A stretch of DNA of 64,000 nt. Source: Cynocephalus volans. Taxonomy: Eukaryota > Chordata > Mammalia > Dermoptera > Cynocephalidae. The notes beneath the pieces were generated by a model. That model was not told the DNA's origin, did not search any database, and saw only the letters and a program-made list of their open reading frames with translations. The position numbers were made by a program, and so were the translations under genes. The stretch covers positions 37,575,293-37,639,292 of the forward strand of contig NC_084469.1 of NCBI RefSeq assembly GCF_027409185.1. Direction: 5' to 3'. The first letter of the stretch is position 1, and the number at the start of each line of letters is the position of its first letter. This document shows, piece by piece, positions 11,936 to 38,539 of this stretch.

Positions 11936-13368
11936 AATCCCTGAGAAGCAACAGCACGATGGTGGAGAGGTCAGGCTGTGGGTGCACACTGCACACCTAC
12001 CGGCACCTGCAGGGAAGAAGCTGGTATGTGAACTGTTAAGGAACACAGCAGTCACTCAACAGAGAACCAGAGGTCCCTGCTAATTCTAGTGATTACTATG
12101 TGGTTCTCGGCTCTCTTGCCATTCTCAGAGAACGGTTGAAGTTTATCCAACAACATACCTGAAATGTCACCATCACTGAAAAACGGGTGTGTGTCTTGGG
12201 GTTGAGGGGACAACCGCAATTTACCTTACAAGTGAATCTTGTCCTTAGTCCACTATCTAGCCCTGGCAAGGGAGAAGGGGGAGCTGTTTTGGGGCTACCT
12301 TCAATATATATCAATAATTATAAAAGACTGAACAGTATCTGTGTCATGGTACTAACACTTTTAACTACGTCTTAGTAGCAAAACTTGAGCCCCGAAACAC
12401 AGACTAAGTGGATCTTAAATACACTGAAAAGGCACACCAAACACTACTAGTAGTTATTTATGAGAAGAGGCCGAGGATGGGGTGATGGTGGGTGAAAGAT
12501 TTGAACTTGATCTGTCACGTCTAAGTTTTAAAAAAATACATTTGCAAATCTGTGGTATAATAAAATATTAATTTAAAGATGTTGAAGATTAAAAAGGAAA
12601 CACATCTAAGTATTGTTTCTTGGTAGTGGAACAATGGTGAATTAAAATTTTTTTCCTTCAACTTTTCTGTATGTTCCGAACTTTCTCTATTGAGAATATT
12701 GTACAATTATCAAAAAAGAACCAACAAACTTTAAAATACATTTAAAAACTGAATAGAAAATAATTACCTCCTAAGTTCTAAAGTTGCTGCTAAGGAACAC
12801 ATTTAGGTTATGCAAAGAGGTTATTAATTGCATTTCATTAATGAACAGGAATAACCACCATAATGCTACAGAGTAATATAACTCATAACTACAAGTAAAA
12901 TGTATAAACTAAATGAATGAAAAATGCTTTCAAGGGTGACTGCTCTTTCAAATGTAACACACACACAAAGATTTAAATTGTGCTGCTTGTAAAAAAAGGA
13001 AACACTTGTCTGGGAGATTATGGATGAATTAAAATTTTTAATTTCTTTTAACCTTATATTTAAAAACAATAAATGCTATTTTAAAATATCTTATGCAGAT
13101 GAATTTACAATTTCAAATCATTTTACTGAGTTCACATTAGCCTGCCAACGCACAGGGGTGTTTTACTAGTATTCAGCAAATACTGTTATACCTAAGGTAT
13201 CAGCTGCCTCATGAACAGCCAAATCCATTAAGTACTTTCATGCCTACTGCACTGACGGGATTCTTACAATTTTCAAATAAACAGAATTTCTTAAAATATT
13301 AATTCCATTGAAGAGTTCCGTGAAAACACCCTAACCCACCCAGGTAAAGATCTGCAGGTGATACTCCA
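11936..13368. other. Intergenic, nothing firmly recognised
   Basis: AT-rich sequence. 12480-12740 may be a diverged 3' end of an old retroelement, but I cannot assign it. No supported gene. Confidence 0.35.
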
Positions 13369-13440
13369 TTGAAAGGTGGCCTTTGGTCTAATGTTCTCCC
13401 AACTGAGCTATTTTAGCTACAGTGAAAGGGGGCCTTTGTT
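13369..13440 (-). pseudogene. Tailless tRNA-Phe-derived retropseudogene fragment
   Basis: On the minus strand, 13388-13421 reads as the 5' third of tRNA-Phe(GAA): it contains an unbroken match to AAATAGCTCAGTTGGGAGA (D-arm and flanks, the A-box region) and then ACATTAG where the gene has GCGTTAG. It is flanked by imperfect direct repeats at 13369-13387 and 13422-13440 (16 of 19 positions equal). No T-arm, acceptor stem or A tail is present. It looks like a truncated tRNA copied in by retroposition, not a tRNA gene. Confidence 0.6.
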
Positions 13441-14049
13441 GTGACTTCCCAAGACTCACAATTGAAAGGCTGTCCCACTGGCACATGGAACACTGTTTTG
13501 GTTGGATCCACATGGTCATCATAAGCACTCTATAGCAGTGGAACAAGCAAGGACCTGACAGAAACTGGGACCTGAATTTTACAACCTAATTCTCAGCTTA
13601 ATCCTCATACATAAATAGGGAGATTTGGACAACATCACCTCTGCAGCTCCCTTCCCTGCTTCTAACATGCTGATGCTAAGCCTTTAAACTTGACACTGGA
13701 ATCAAGAGCAAATAAAGGTTTCTTCAAAAGCTGCTGTCCCCTTTCTACAGCAGCTCTGACCTGCAACAGCTGAGAATGAACACTAAATTTTATCTACGAG
13801 CAAGCTTGCTACAAAGTGATCCACACAAATGTTTTGTGGCTTAAAACAGACCATCTTTGTTAATTTTGGCATTTCAGATACTTAGTATTTCTCATGTTAC
13901 ACGAGACTAGTCTTTTAGTAAGTTCTTCACTTTCTTGAGAAGCTTCCTGAGAAAGTCATTCCAAACCAACTACTTCTGAGTTTAAGTTTATATAAATTAA
14001 ATCTTGCGGTTGTTTATAAAGGAACCTATCCAAAGAAAGACTGGTTATT
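13441..14049. other. Intergenic, nothing recognised
   Basis: No exon, RNA gene or nameable repeat seen. Confidence 0.35.
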
Positions 14050-14446
14050 ATACTGGCTTGCTCAGGCTGCCTTAACAAAATACAGAGAGGGGGTGGCTTA
14101 AACAGAAATTTATTTTCTCACAGTTCTCTAGGCTAGAAGTCTGAGATTAAGATGTCATCAGCAGGGTTGTTTTTTTCTGGAGGCCTCTCTCCCCAGCTTA
14201 TAGGTGGCCATCTTCTCTGTGTCTTCACATGGTCTTCTCGCTGTGCGTTATCTGTGTCCTAATAATCTCCTATTCTTATAAGGACACCAGCCATACTATA
14301 TTAGGGCTCATCCTAACAGCTTCATTTTAATTTAATTTTTTCTTTAAAGACCCTATCTTCAAGAACAGTGAAGTGACATTCTGAAGTACTGGGTTAGAAC
14401 TTCAACTTATGAATTTGGGGAACACAATACAGCTACAGCCTAGAAC
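14050..14446 (-). mobile_element. MaLR LTR (MLT1-like), solitary
   Basis: The plus strand reads as the reverse complement of an MLT1 LTR: GGCTGCCTTAACAAAATACA, then GTGGCTTAAACAGAAATTTA, TCTTCACATGGTCTTC, ATAAGGACACCAGCCATA and AATTTGGGGAACACAATACA. It is an old non-coding LTR of the ERVL-MaLR group. Confidence 0.8.
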
Positions 14447-15867
14447 TGCTATGGACTTTGATTTTTCTTTTTCACATACTTTTACATAAATACTTCTATT
14501 AGTTTTAATATAAGTAAGTACTAAGCTAATTTAAAAAACAAAGGACAGGCCTATATCATATGCATGTAAAAATATAACTGATGTGTAAAAAAGAATCTGT
14601 TTTCCTAAGTATTACACTTATTGCATCTTAGGATTTATTGAATAATGTCCAAAGAACTTTGCCTTAGGGCAGCAGCTTCAAGTAGAAAAAGGTGACAGTC
14701 AAGCTCAGGAACCCAGGGAAGTTAAATTTAGAAACAAAAAGCCAAGATGCATCCTATCACTCGTTATTATTTTCTAGAACAGCTAACTGACGCAGCAAAA
14801 GATGGGTCAAGTTGTTACTACTTCCCCACAAAACAGTTCCTCAAGGTATGACCACCAGCATCTGTCATCTGGGGTATCTGTTATGAATGCAGGTCTCTGC
14901 ATCCTACTCCAGACTCAGTGCATCCAGCTTTGGGCCGGGAGACCTGCACTGTAACAAGCAGCCACCTCCCTGCCCATCGAGTCATGAGTCTCTGCCCTTG
15001 GGCTGTGTGCTGCCATCTGTGCACCCACTCAGCATCCATGAGAAAGGCCATGCTTATCTGAGTTGTAAAACTTTATTTTGCCCAAAGTGCAATCCAGAAT
15101 ATGCAGAAAAGTACTCTGTGTCACACTCATAATCAATACCACCGACTTCCATTGGTGTGCCATCAAAAGCTTACAAATCAGTTAGCTAAAAATCACATAA
15201 AAGGCACCTAGAGAAACCAAATTAACAGTTTCTCCCAGCAATAGATTTCCTCTTCATTAGTCTCATGTACACCTGCTGACAGGGGAATGAAATGCAAACC
15301 TGACAATAATATTCATTAACAAGGAAGACTTCATTCATGCTTTCAAGTATAATGATTAACTCTGGATGGCAGGAAGCCTAATTCAACTGTTACTAGCCAC
15401 CAGGAACTCAGAACAGCAAAGAACTCAAGTAGAGGAAAGCAAGGGCTCTATGAAAATTACACCCTTTCTGTGAAATTCAGTCCCACAACCTGTGTGAGCA
15501 AGGGTCCAAGGCAATGGAGAGGCAGTGAAGCTGCTCCCTGGGCCCTGCTCATGAGGGCCCTGCACGGCTGTGCCTCCCGCTGCTGCATCCTGCCGCTGGG
15601 AGGTCTGCTCTGCAGTGGCTCCACTTTAACTTGGTCCTCCAGTCTCATGACGGCTGTTTGGGAGATGCTTGGTTGTCATCTTTACATTTCCAAGAATTGA
15701 TCTTGGCTAAAGCCAAGGGTAACATACCCGTCCAAAATATAGATGTCCTCATGGTAAGAAGGCCATTCTGTAGTTTGCACATATATATACACACATTGGC
15801 TCTAACGGGAGACAAAGTTTCCTTCCTCTTTAGCAAGAGAATATTGCATCCAACAATGCTGCTTTGG
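14447..15867. other. Probable SCO1 3' UTR and downstream flank
   Basis: This stretch lies immediately 3' of the SCO1 stop. On the minus strand the first canonical AATAAA that I noticed is at 15077-15072, about 790 bases after the stop, so a 3' UTR of roughly 0.8 kb is plausible, though a longer one cannot be excluded. No repeats recognised. Confidence 0.4.
15072..15077 (-). terminator. Candidate SCO1 polyadenylation signal (AATAAA)
   Basis: Plus-strand TTTATT, i.e. AATAAA on the SCO1 strand, about 790 bases beyond the stop codon. Usage is not shown by sequence alone. Confidence 0.3.
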
Positions 15868-31510
<15,643 letters not shown>

Positions 31511-31572
31511 GAGCTTGGGCAACCGCACCTCTTTCGCCCCGCCCCGCGACTTCCGACATGTTTCCGCTTCCT

Positions 31573-31586
31573 CCGGAAGCCGGAAG
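31573..31586. promoter_or_regulatory. Tandem ETS/GABP (NRF-2) sites
   Basis: Two adjacent CCGGAAG heptamers (31573-31579 and 31580-31586), with inverse TTCCG/CTTCC cores at 31562-31572. GABP binds paired GGAA cores and is a known activator of nuclear genes for cytochrome c oxidase. The site sits between the SCO1 start and the presumed ADPRM exon. Binding is inferred from the motif alone. Confidence 0.6.
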
Positions 31587-31589
31587 GAG

Positions 31590-31670
31590 CCGCTCTTTCC
31601 GCTCCTCTCGGTGGTGGCGCAGTTCCCCAGCGGCTAGTCAGGGAGCCCTTCGCCGAGGAGCCGGCGCGCG
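31590..31670 (+). other. ADPRM: Putative noncoding first exon of ADPRM
   Basis: ADPRM coding begins in an internal exon with an acceptor just upstream, so a 5' UTR exon is needed. A good donor GCGCGCG/GTAGGT follows 31670, in the CpG island and directly downstream of the ETS cluster. The start of the exon is a guess, and other donors are possible. Confidence 0.4.
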
Positions 31671-32288
31671 GTAGGTGGTTCCTTGCGGCTGGAGGCGGGT
31701 CCTACGCGGCCCCGGGCGGTCTGGGATGGGCGGCGGGGCAGCGGGACAGCAAGGCAGTAGGGCCCCGGGGAAGGAGCTTCCTCGGGCGGCCAGGCTGCGT
31801 GACAGGGGCCGGGGCCCGGCATCCCTGAGCGCTGGAGGCGCCCCTCTTTGGTCAGGGGCCTCGGCGAGAGCAGCCGGTGCGTCCCCAGCTCGGAAGAGAG
31901 AAAACGCTGCTCAGAGGTCGGCGGGACCGAGCACCCCCGTCCCCATCCTGTCTGGTCACCCTTGTCCTGTCCAGTCTGGAGGCCAGCCAAGTGGATCTGC
32001 CAGATGGTTGACCCCTTCACATCCTCAAAGGAGAGTCAGACCCATGGCGCTTGAAATAACCCTTGCATTTTTTTTTAAATTGCTAATAAGGATGATTTTA
32101 GTAGTTAGGGTGGCAAGGATGAGTTAAGACTGAAATGCCCGGCGCTTCTAGTTATTCTAACTGTATTATAATGTATCCTGATTGTAAAGCACAGCTCTCC
32201 ACGAAGTCTATACTGCTTATATTCCATCCTTTCATTTAGTCTCCTGGGGCCACAGTTTCTTAAAATGCTCCCTTCAGTTTCGTGATTT

Positions 32289-32495
32289 AAAGTTTGTTAA
32301 TAGCGGCCCGTGGCTCACTCGGGAGAGTGCTGTGCTGATAACACCAAGGCCACGGGTTCGGATCCTATATACGGATGGCCGGTTGGCTCACTGGCTGAGC
32401 GTGGTGCTGACAACACCAAGTCAAGGGTTAAGATCCCCTTGCCGGTCATCTTTTAAAAAAATAAATAAATAAAATAAAATAAAGTTTGTTAATAG
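32289..32495 (+). mobile_element. tRNA-Ile-derived SINE, dimer, 15-bp target-site duplication
   Basis: Left unit GCGGCCCGTGGCTCACTCGG, spacer GGATCCTATATACGGATGGC, right unit GGCCGGTTGGCTCACTGGCT, ending GCCGGTCATCTTTT and an AAAT-rich tail. The duplication AAAGTTTGTTAATAG is at 32289-32303 and 32481-32495. Same orientation as ADPRM. Confidence 0.96.
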
Positions 32496-34810
32496 GTTCC
32501 TCACCTGGGACTGCTTATGTTCCTTGGGTACAGCCACACATTAATGAGGCCAAGAGCTTTCTTAGGTTTATGTTTCCTTCCTTGTGGAAGTTGAACTCGG
32601 ATTCTTTCAGTCAGCCTTTGTTTAGGTCTCAATATCTGCAATCTTAATTCTGTGGTGGATTTGTAAATTACTGGACAGAAAAAAGATCGCTTTGTAACTC
32701 TCTACCTTAACTATAGAACTTGCTCTTGTGTGCCTTTTTTTCAGGGGGTTTCCACTGAGCTGAAGCAACTCGTGATCCAGTGATTGTTGGAATATAACAT
32801 GGTTGGGTTTTTTTTTTCGGTAAGCTGGGCTAACTATCGGAGTGTGCTGCTCTCGAATCCAGTCAAGTTGTAGTCTGCTATGACCCGTGTTTCTTGATTT
32901 CCAAAGTTGAGCTGGAATTTTCTGAAATTTCTCCTCAAAGTTAGAGTTTTTATATGTTTTCTCAGCACATCAAAATATTAATCAAACTAATTTTTCTATC
33001 TTGAAGTTGCCTGTGGATAAGGTTTTTACCTTTTTATTTCTGTGTATTTTTTGCTCATGGAGAAATTTTTCCTATAATTGACTAAAAGACCTGAAAGTAC
33101 CTTGCATATTCAGCAATGAGTATACAAAACTATTGTTCATCTCTTTAATTGCTCAATTGTAGGTTAAATAATCAAACACACATCATGTAAATTAAAATTG
33201 AATTCAGTGTTTTCAGTTGCTCTATTAAATTTTATTTGTCAAAGGAATTTTTTAAAATAGCTTTACCGTTAATTTCTTTACTGAAGAATTTTTTTTTTAC
33301 AACTTCTTCATATTAAGTTTATAATATTAAATAAAATACTAGCATCTAAAACAGCTTCTGGCTCCAAGTAGGTGTTTTATAACTGAAGTTTGGATGAATT
33401 GCTAGTAACATCCCTGAGCCTGATTTCAGGTACCTAAAGCATTAAACTAATGTAAACCCATCACTTTTATTACTACTATTGAACTACCAAGATCACCAAA
33501 TGAGTTTTTGTTTTTGTTTTTGTTTTGTTTTCAATTTTGATACTTCCCTTGAGAGAGAGACAGGGCATGGATAATCTCTTCTGATATTTGTTCTATCAAA
33601 TAATGACGAGTCTGATCAAATTTTGTGTTTGACATAAGTGATTTAACTAGGACAGCTAGGCCCTAACTTTTTGTGAACTTTTGGCACTGTAATTTGTTTG
33701 CTTCATCTTAGGTCCAGACCCTTGTGTGCCTAACCACAAACATTTCCTGCTCCTACTTTCCTTATTACAATCTTTAACATAGTTAGGTTTTAAGATCCGC
33801 CACCCCTCTTTCCATGGTCACTGCATATGAAAGCTTCGTTCACCCACCCTTTTCTGAGACACTTTGGCTTAGGTTTTGAGATTTTGTTACAACAGTCTGT
33901 CTTAAAATGTCTCCTTACTAACGTCTGGACTTCCCCCTGCTGTTTTTTTTTTTGTTGTTGTTGTTTTGTTTTTCCTTTGACAGTAGTGTGAAAGAAGCAC
34001 TCTTCAGTGTAGGGCAGTCTTCTTCGACAAGTTCATCATAGGTACTTGAGGGCATTCTACAAGGAACTTCAGGCTGCCACTCATAAGTATTACAGAAGTT
34101 TTATTAGTATCATCTTGTAGCAAGTTTTCAGAAATTAAAGGTTCACTGGGTTTTTCTTTCTATTCTTAAAAATTGTTTGTGCCTAAGGTGCTTTTCACAA
34201 AATACTGGCTGCTTATCCTGCATCAGGACTTTTTGTAGGAATTTTGAGAGAAAATCTTGTAAAATTTCCTACATTTTTCTGTTCTGTTTAAAAGTTGTGA
34301 TAGTTTGTTATATTGAGGCTCACTAGACAGATATATTTTCAGGTATATAATTTAAAAATTATTTTCTTAATTTCATATAGTGCTTTATGATTTACAAAGA
34401 AATTTGCTCTGCACTATAACTCAGTTGAGTTTCAATGATCTGGTGAGGGTTACTTTGCCGTAGGAAAAACTGGGACTATAATTCAGTTCCAGGTTTTCAA
34501 CTTCAGAGCTTTAAACATTTTATCATAATCCCGCTTTAACTAAAACTTTTAGATAACTTATCACATGATAAATGATGCAGGCAAAACTTACAGAACAAAG
34601 TTCACTAAAAACTTGGATCCTCCTTTCTATTCAAAAGAAAAATATTTTCTTAGGTCTTCTAATTCTTCCAGATTCTATTTTCTCTAAACTTTACAGGCTT
34701 TTATTAAACTTCATATTATAGACATTTTACAACGTGCATAAAGTAGAGAGAATAATACCTCATGTACTCATTACTAGCTTCAACAGTTATAATCCTCACC
34801 TCACCCATTT

Positions 34811-34842
34811 TGTGTGTGTGTATGTGTGTGTTTGTGTGTGTA
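34811..34842. repeat. (GT)n microsatellite
   Basis: An imperfect TG run with TA and TT interruptions. Confidence 0.85.
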
Positions 34843-35394
34843 TTTGGTAGAGAAGGGGCTAATTTGGAAAAATTCCGTGACATTAGAGTGCTTATTAATT
34901 TTAAGTTTCCCTACTGGAGGTGGCTTTGAGTTTTTGATTTCTGTGCCCACCAGGACCAATCTTTCTGAGCTCCCAGGAATCTCCCTGAATCATGAAATAT
35001 AATACTGAACTAGCCAGGAGGGTCAGTTCCTCACCCACATAGTTCTTTTTGCCCTGCTTTACTCACTTCTCATCCTGATTGTCTTTCCCTGAATGTGGCC
35101 TTGGCCTCCCCTCTTGCCTCTTGTCTTTCTCTGAACAAATCACAGTATACATGTAAGTTTCTGGTTTTCAAAGTAATTTCTTTATTTAATAAAATGGTAT
35201 GTTGCCTTCCTATCCTTGACCTTATCTTTAAAAGCTGTATGTATTTGTCATTTTGGATATCTTTTCTACTCCAGAACACATGGCTGTTTTGAAGTGTGTG
35301 TGCTTAACTTTCTTTATAAGGTTGCCAAATCTCAGTATAGCCTTGAATTTCCCTAAACTGATCTGTATTCCAGGGGACGGTATATTTGACAGGA

Positions 35395-35895
35395 TTTTAG
35401 CATCAAATGACAGAAAATCAATTTGATTTGGCTTTAAGCTCAAAGGGGGATTTATTGATTGATATTACTAAATGACCAAGAATAGTTCTGCAGTTACAGG
35501 TGGATCCAGGTGTTCAACTAATGTTTCCAGGAATCTTCTTTCCATCATTCAGGTTTGCTTCCTTCTCAGTTAACTTTTCCACAGAAACTCAGGTCTTAGT
35601 TATCAATTTAGCAGAAGTAGTTGCAGTACTTTTGCTAGTAGTTCCAGCTGATGTCCCACGGCTGTGCTTATTAACCCATCTTGAGTTATATGCCTACCCC
35701 TAACTAGCCAGAGGGAAACTGAGATTTTTTTATGTGACTCCTGCTCCCCATCCTCAGCCAGGAGAGTGGAGGTCAAACCATGCGAAAGTGAAAGTGGGGA
35801 ATTGGGTAGATGCCTAAAGGAGAATTGGGTTGCTGTTACCCAGAGAACAGGAAATGAATGCTGGCTAGGCAAAAATAACAGCTGTCTACTGGAGA
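35395..35895. mobile_element. Old mammalian interspersed repeat, family not named
   Basis: Begins with AAATGACAGAAAATCAATTT and GGGGGATTTATTGATTGA, and ends with TTGGGTTGCTGTTACCCAGA and AAAATAACAGCTGTCTACTG. I recognise this as a common old repeat layout, but I am not sure of its class. Confidence 0.45.
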
Positions 35896-37360
35896 GAAGA
35901 TTGAATTAATTGGGACTAAATCCTCTCTAGGAGATCCACAGTACATGTTATCACCTTAAAGGCTCTGAGTTTAAAGATAAAAACAAATAAGCTCATTTGG
36001 CAGGGCATAAGAACATTCCCAGAAACAGTTTTCTCTCAAGCTTTGGTAATAATGTTCATGTGATATATTTGCTCAATTACCTTCTGGTTTGATTCTCCTA
36101 TTAATGTGTACTTGGAATCTCAAGTATTTGAAACCTTACAGGACTAGAGATTTTTAGCTCACTTAGATGAGTTTTGTATTTCTTGTAATTGTATCTGAGT
36201 TTTTCCACCTTTCACGTCAAATTCTCTCTCATTTATACCATTCCTTATACATATTTACTGACTTGATATCTATTGGGGTTTCCATATGGGGACTGCAGGA
36301 AGAAGTGAGCAGATAAAGAAAAATGGCGTGAGAATACCAAACCATTTTTCGGGATTTCCATCTCTTTTTTCTGGTGAAGTTTCACCTGTTTTAGAGCTAG
36401 TTATACCTAACCAAATTAAGGAAGAAAGGAAAGTAGCTGGAGCTCATGCTTGGGCAGGTTGGATAGAGAGTGTATCATTAGTGACAACAGTTTTAGAATG
36501 AAAAGAGGCCTCTAATTCTTGAAGTCTGGCTCTTATTCTGACTGTGGAGTTGTTGCCTCCATCTTTGCTGGGAGCCCTCTTACAATTGGGATTTCACAGT
36601 CTGTGGAGAGTTAAATAGGAACTCTGCGGGTATATTGGGTAAATGACTGGAGACCAGGAGTCTGAACATAATTTTAGAAAGTCAAATAATTTTTAGAAAC
36701 AACTAGGTTTTAATAAATTCAGACACAGCCACAGTTTATTGCTGTAGTCTTTATAATAAAAATAGTTGATAACTTAGGATCTTGGCCTTTGGTTTTTGTT
36801 TCATTGTTAGTGTTTTTGGCTCTTAACAGATTATAAATTTAGATTTTAAACAATTTTATAAAAGCTTTTTCAACTTTAAGTCTCTTGCTCTTTTGGCTGC
36901 AGAGGCAGGGCAGAGATCATGTGTAAGAAGAAAAGATTTTATGTTTTCTGTTTCGGTTGCGTAGAAGGGTTAGTATTCACGTTTTTTAAAATGTGGTTCA
37001 AGTTAGAATCCAGCTATTGAAGCACTAGGAACCACTGCTCAGAGAAATAATGGTAGTCACATCAATGTCATAGTTAATTTCTGTGCTGGATTTTTTTTGG
37101 TTTAAAATTATTTCTCTCCTTTTATATCTTTATTGCTTTCCATGTTACTTAAGATATAAAATATGAGAAGCTTATTTAAGGTAACCTACCCACCAACAGA
37201 GAGGACAGCCTGATACACAATAACCTATAATGAGAACCTGATGTATAAAGTATAATGAATGAGTGTGATATACAACTTCCCCCCCAAAACTTGATGTTTT
37301 GATAGAATTATTTGGAGTTTGTGGGAGAGAATGTATATGTGTGTGTGTGCATACGCACGT

Positions 37361-37573
37361 ACATACATTTATTTATTTATTTATTTTTATTTATTTATTT
37401 TTTTAAAAGATGACCGGTAAGGGGATCTTAACCCTTGACTTGGTGTTGTCAGCACCACACTCACCCAGTGAGCAAACTGGCCATCCCTATATGGGATCCG
37501 AACCCGTGGCCTTGGTGTTATCAGCACCACACTCTCCCGAGTGAGCCACAGGCCGGCCCTGGACATACATTTA
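37361..37573 (-). mobile_element. tRNA-Ile-derived SINE, dimer, 11-bp target-site duplication
   Basis: Minus-oriented body 37400-37560 with a TTTA-rich tail on its left. The duplication ACATACATTTA is at 37361-37371 and 37563-37573. The inverse of the right unit (GATGACCGGTAAGGGGATCT) precedes the inverse of the left unit (GAGTGAGCCACAGGCCGGCC). It is 366 bases upstream of the ADPRM start codon. Confidence 0.95.
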
Positions 37574-37938
37574 AAACGAGTGCATACTTTTTAAAAATTA
37601 GAAATTATTCCAATTTTGAATTTGGCTTTACTAGAATTAGAATGCCTGTCAGTAATAGGATAGTAGCCTTTTGTAAATTACTCTTCTAAAGGATAGAGGA
37701 TATCATTTATTTTACAGATGAGAAAACTGAAGTGTTTCAAATATTTAGTAATTTAGACCTAAGACTGTTGGACGCTAAAGCCAAGCACTTTTTGCTATAT
37801 CAGGCTGCTTAGTGAATTAACTATTAAGTTTAATATTCATTTTACCATTTACTTCATTCCAAGTAGAAAATTAAGATGTTTATGACTTGGTTATCTTTTT
37901 TGCTTTATCTAGTTTATTTAGAAATCTGTTTGGAGGTT

Positions 37939-38539
37939 ATGGATGATAAACCCAATCCTGGAACCCTAAGTGAGAATTCAGAACGTCTCTTCTCCTTTGG
38001 AGTTATAGCAGATATTCAGTATGCTGATTTAGAAGACGGCTATAATTTCCAAGGAAACAGGCGGAGGTACTACAGACACAGTCTTCTTCACTTACAGGGT
38101 GCCATTGAAGACTGGAATAAGGAAAGTAGCACACCCTGTTGTGTCCTTCAGCTTGGAGATCTCATCGATGGATACAATGCACAGTATAAGGCATCAGAAA
38201 AGTCCCTGGAAGTTGTTATGAATGCATTCAAAATGCTTGAAGTCCCAGTTCATCATATATGGGGAAATCATGAATTCTATAACTTCAGTAGAGATTATTT
38301 AACAAACTCTAAACTTAACACAAAGTTTCTGGAAGACCAGATTGCACATCATCCTGAGACCATGCCTTCAGAGAATTATTATGCTTATCATTTTGTACCA
38401 TTCCCTAAATTCCGCTTCATTTTACTTGATGCTTATGACTTGAGTGTCTTGGGCATAGATCAGTCTTCTCCAAAATACCAGCAGTGTATGAAGATACTGA
38501 GGGAGCACAATCCAAATGTGGAATTAAATAGTCCTCAAG
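37939..38539 (+). CDS. ADPRM: ADPRM coding exon (first coding)
   Basis: 601 bases, residues 1-200 plus one base of codon 201. Holds D25/Q27, QLGDLIDG with D74, and WGNHEFY with N110-H111. Donor CAAG/GTGAAT. It continues 5' as untranslated exon to the acceptor at 37912 or 37921. Confidence 0.96.

Larger units (their letters stand above)
31671..37938 (+). other. ADPRM: ADPRM intron 1
   Basis: From the putative donor at 31671 to an acceptor at 37912 (TTTATCTAG) or 37921 (TTTATTTAG). It contains two tRNA-Ile SINEs, simple repeats and one old unnamed repeat. 32496-34700 and 35896-37360 hold nothing that I can name. 34710-34800 may be an old L1M scrap. Confidence 0.5.

Noticed and set aside
31675-32127. 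Open frame of 150 codons on plus in the CpG island
   Set aside because: GC-rich sequence holds long chance frames. No homology recognised, and it overlaps the presumed ADPRM 5' intron.
37876-37938. Upstream in-frame ATG for ADPRM
   Set aside because: It precedes the splice acceptor, so it is intronic; the ATG at 37939 aligns with the known start.
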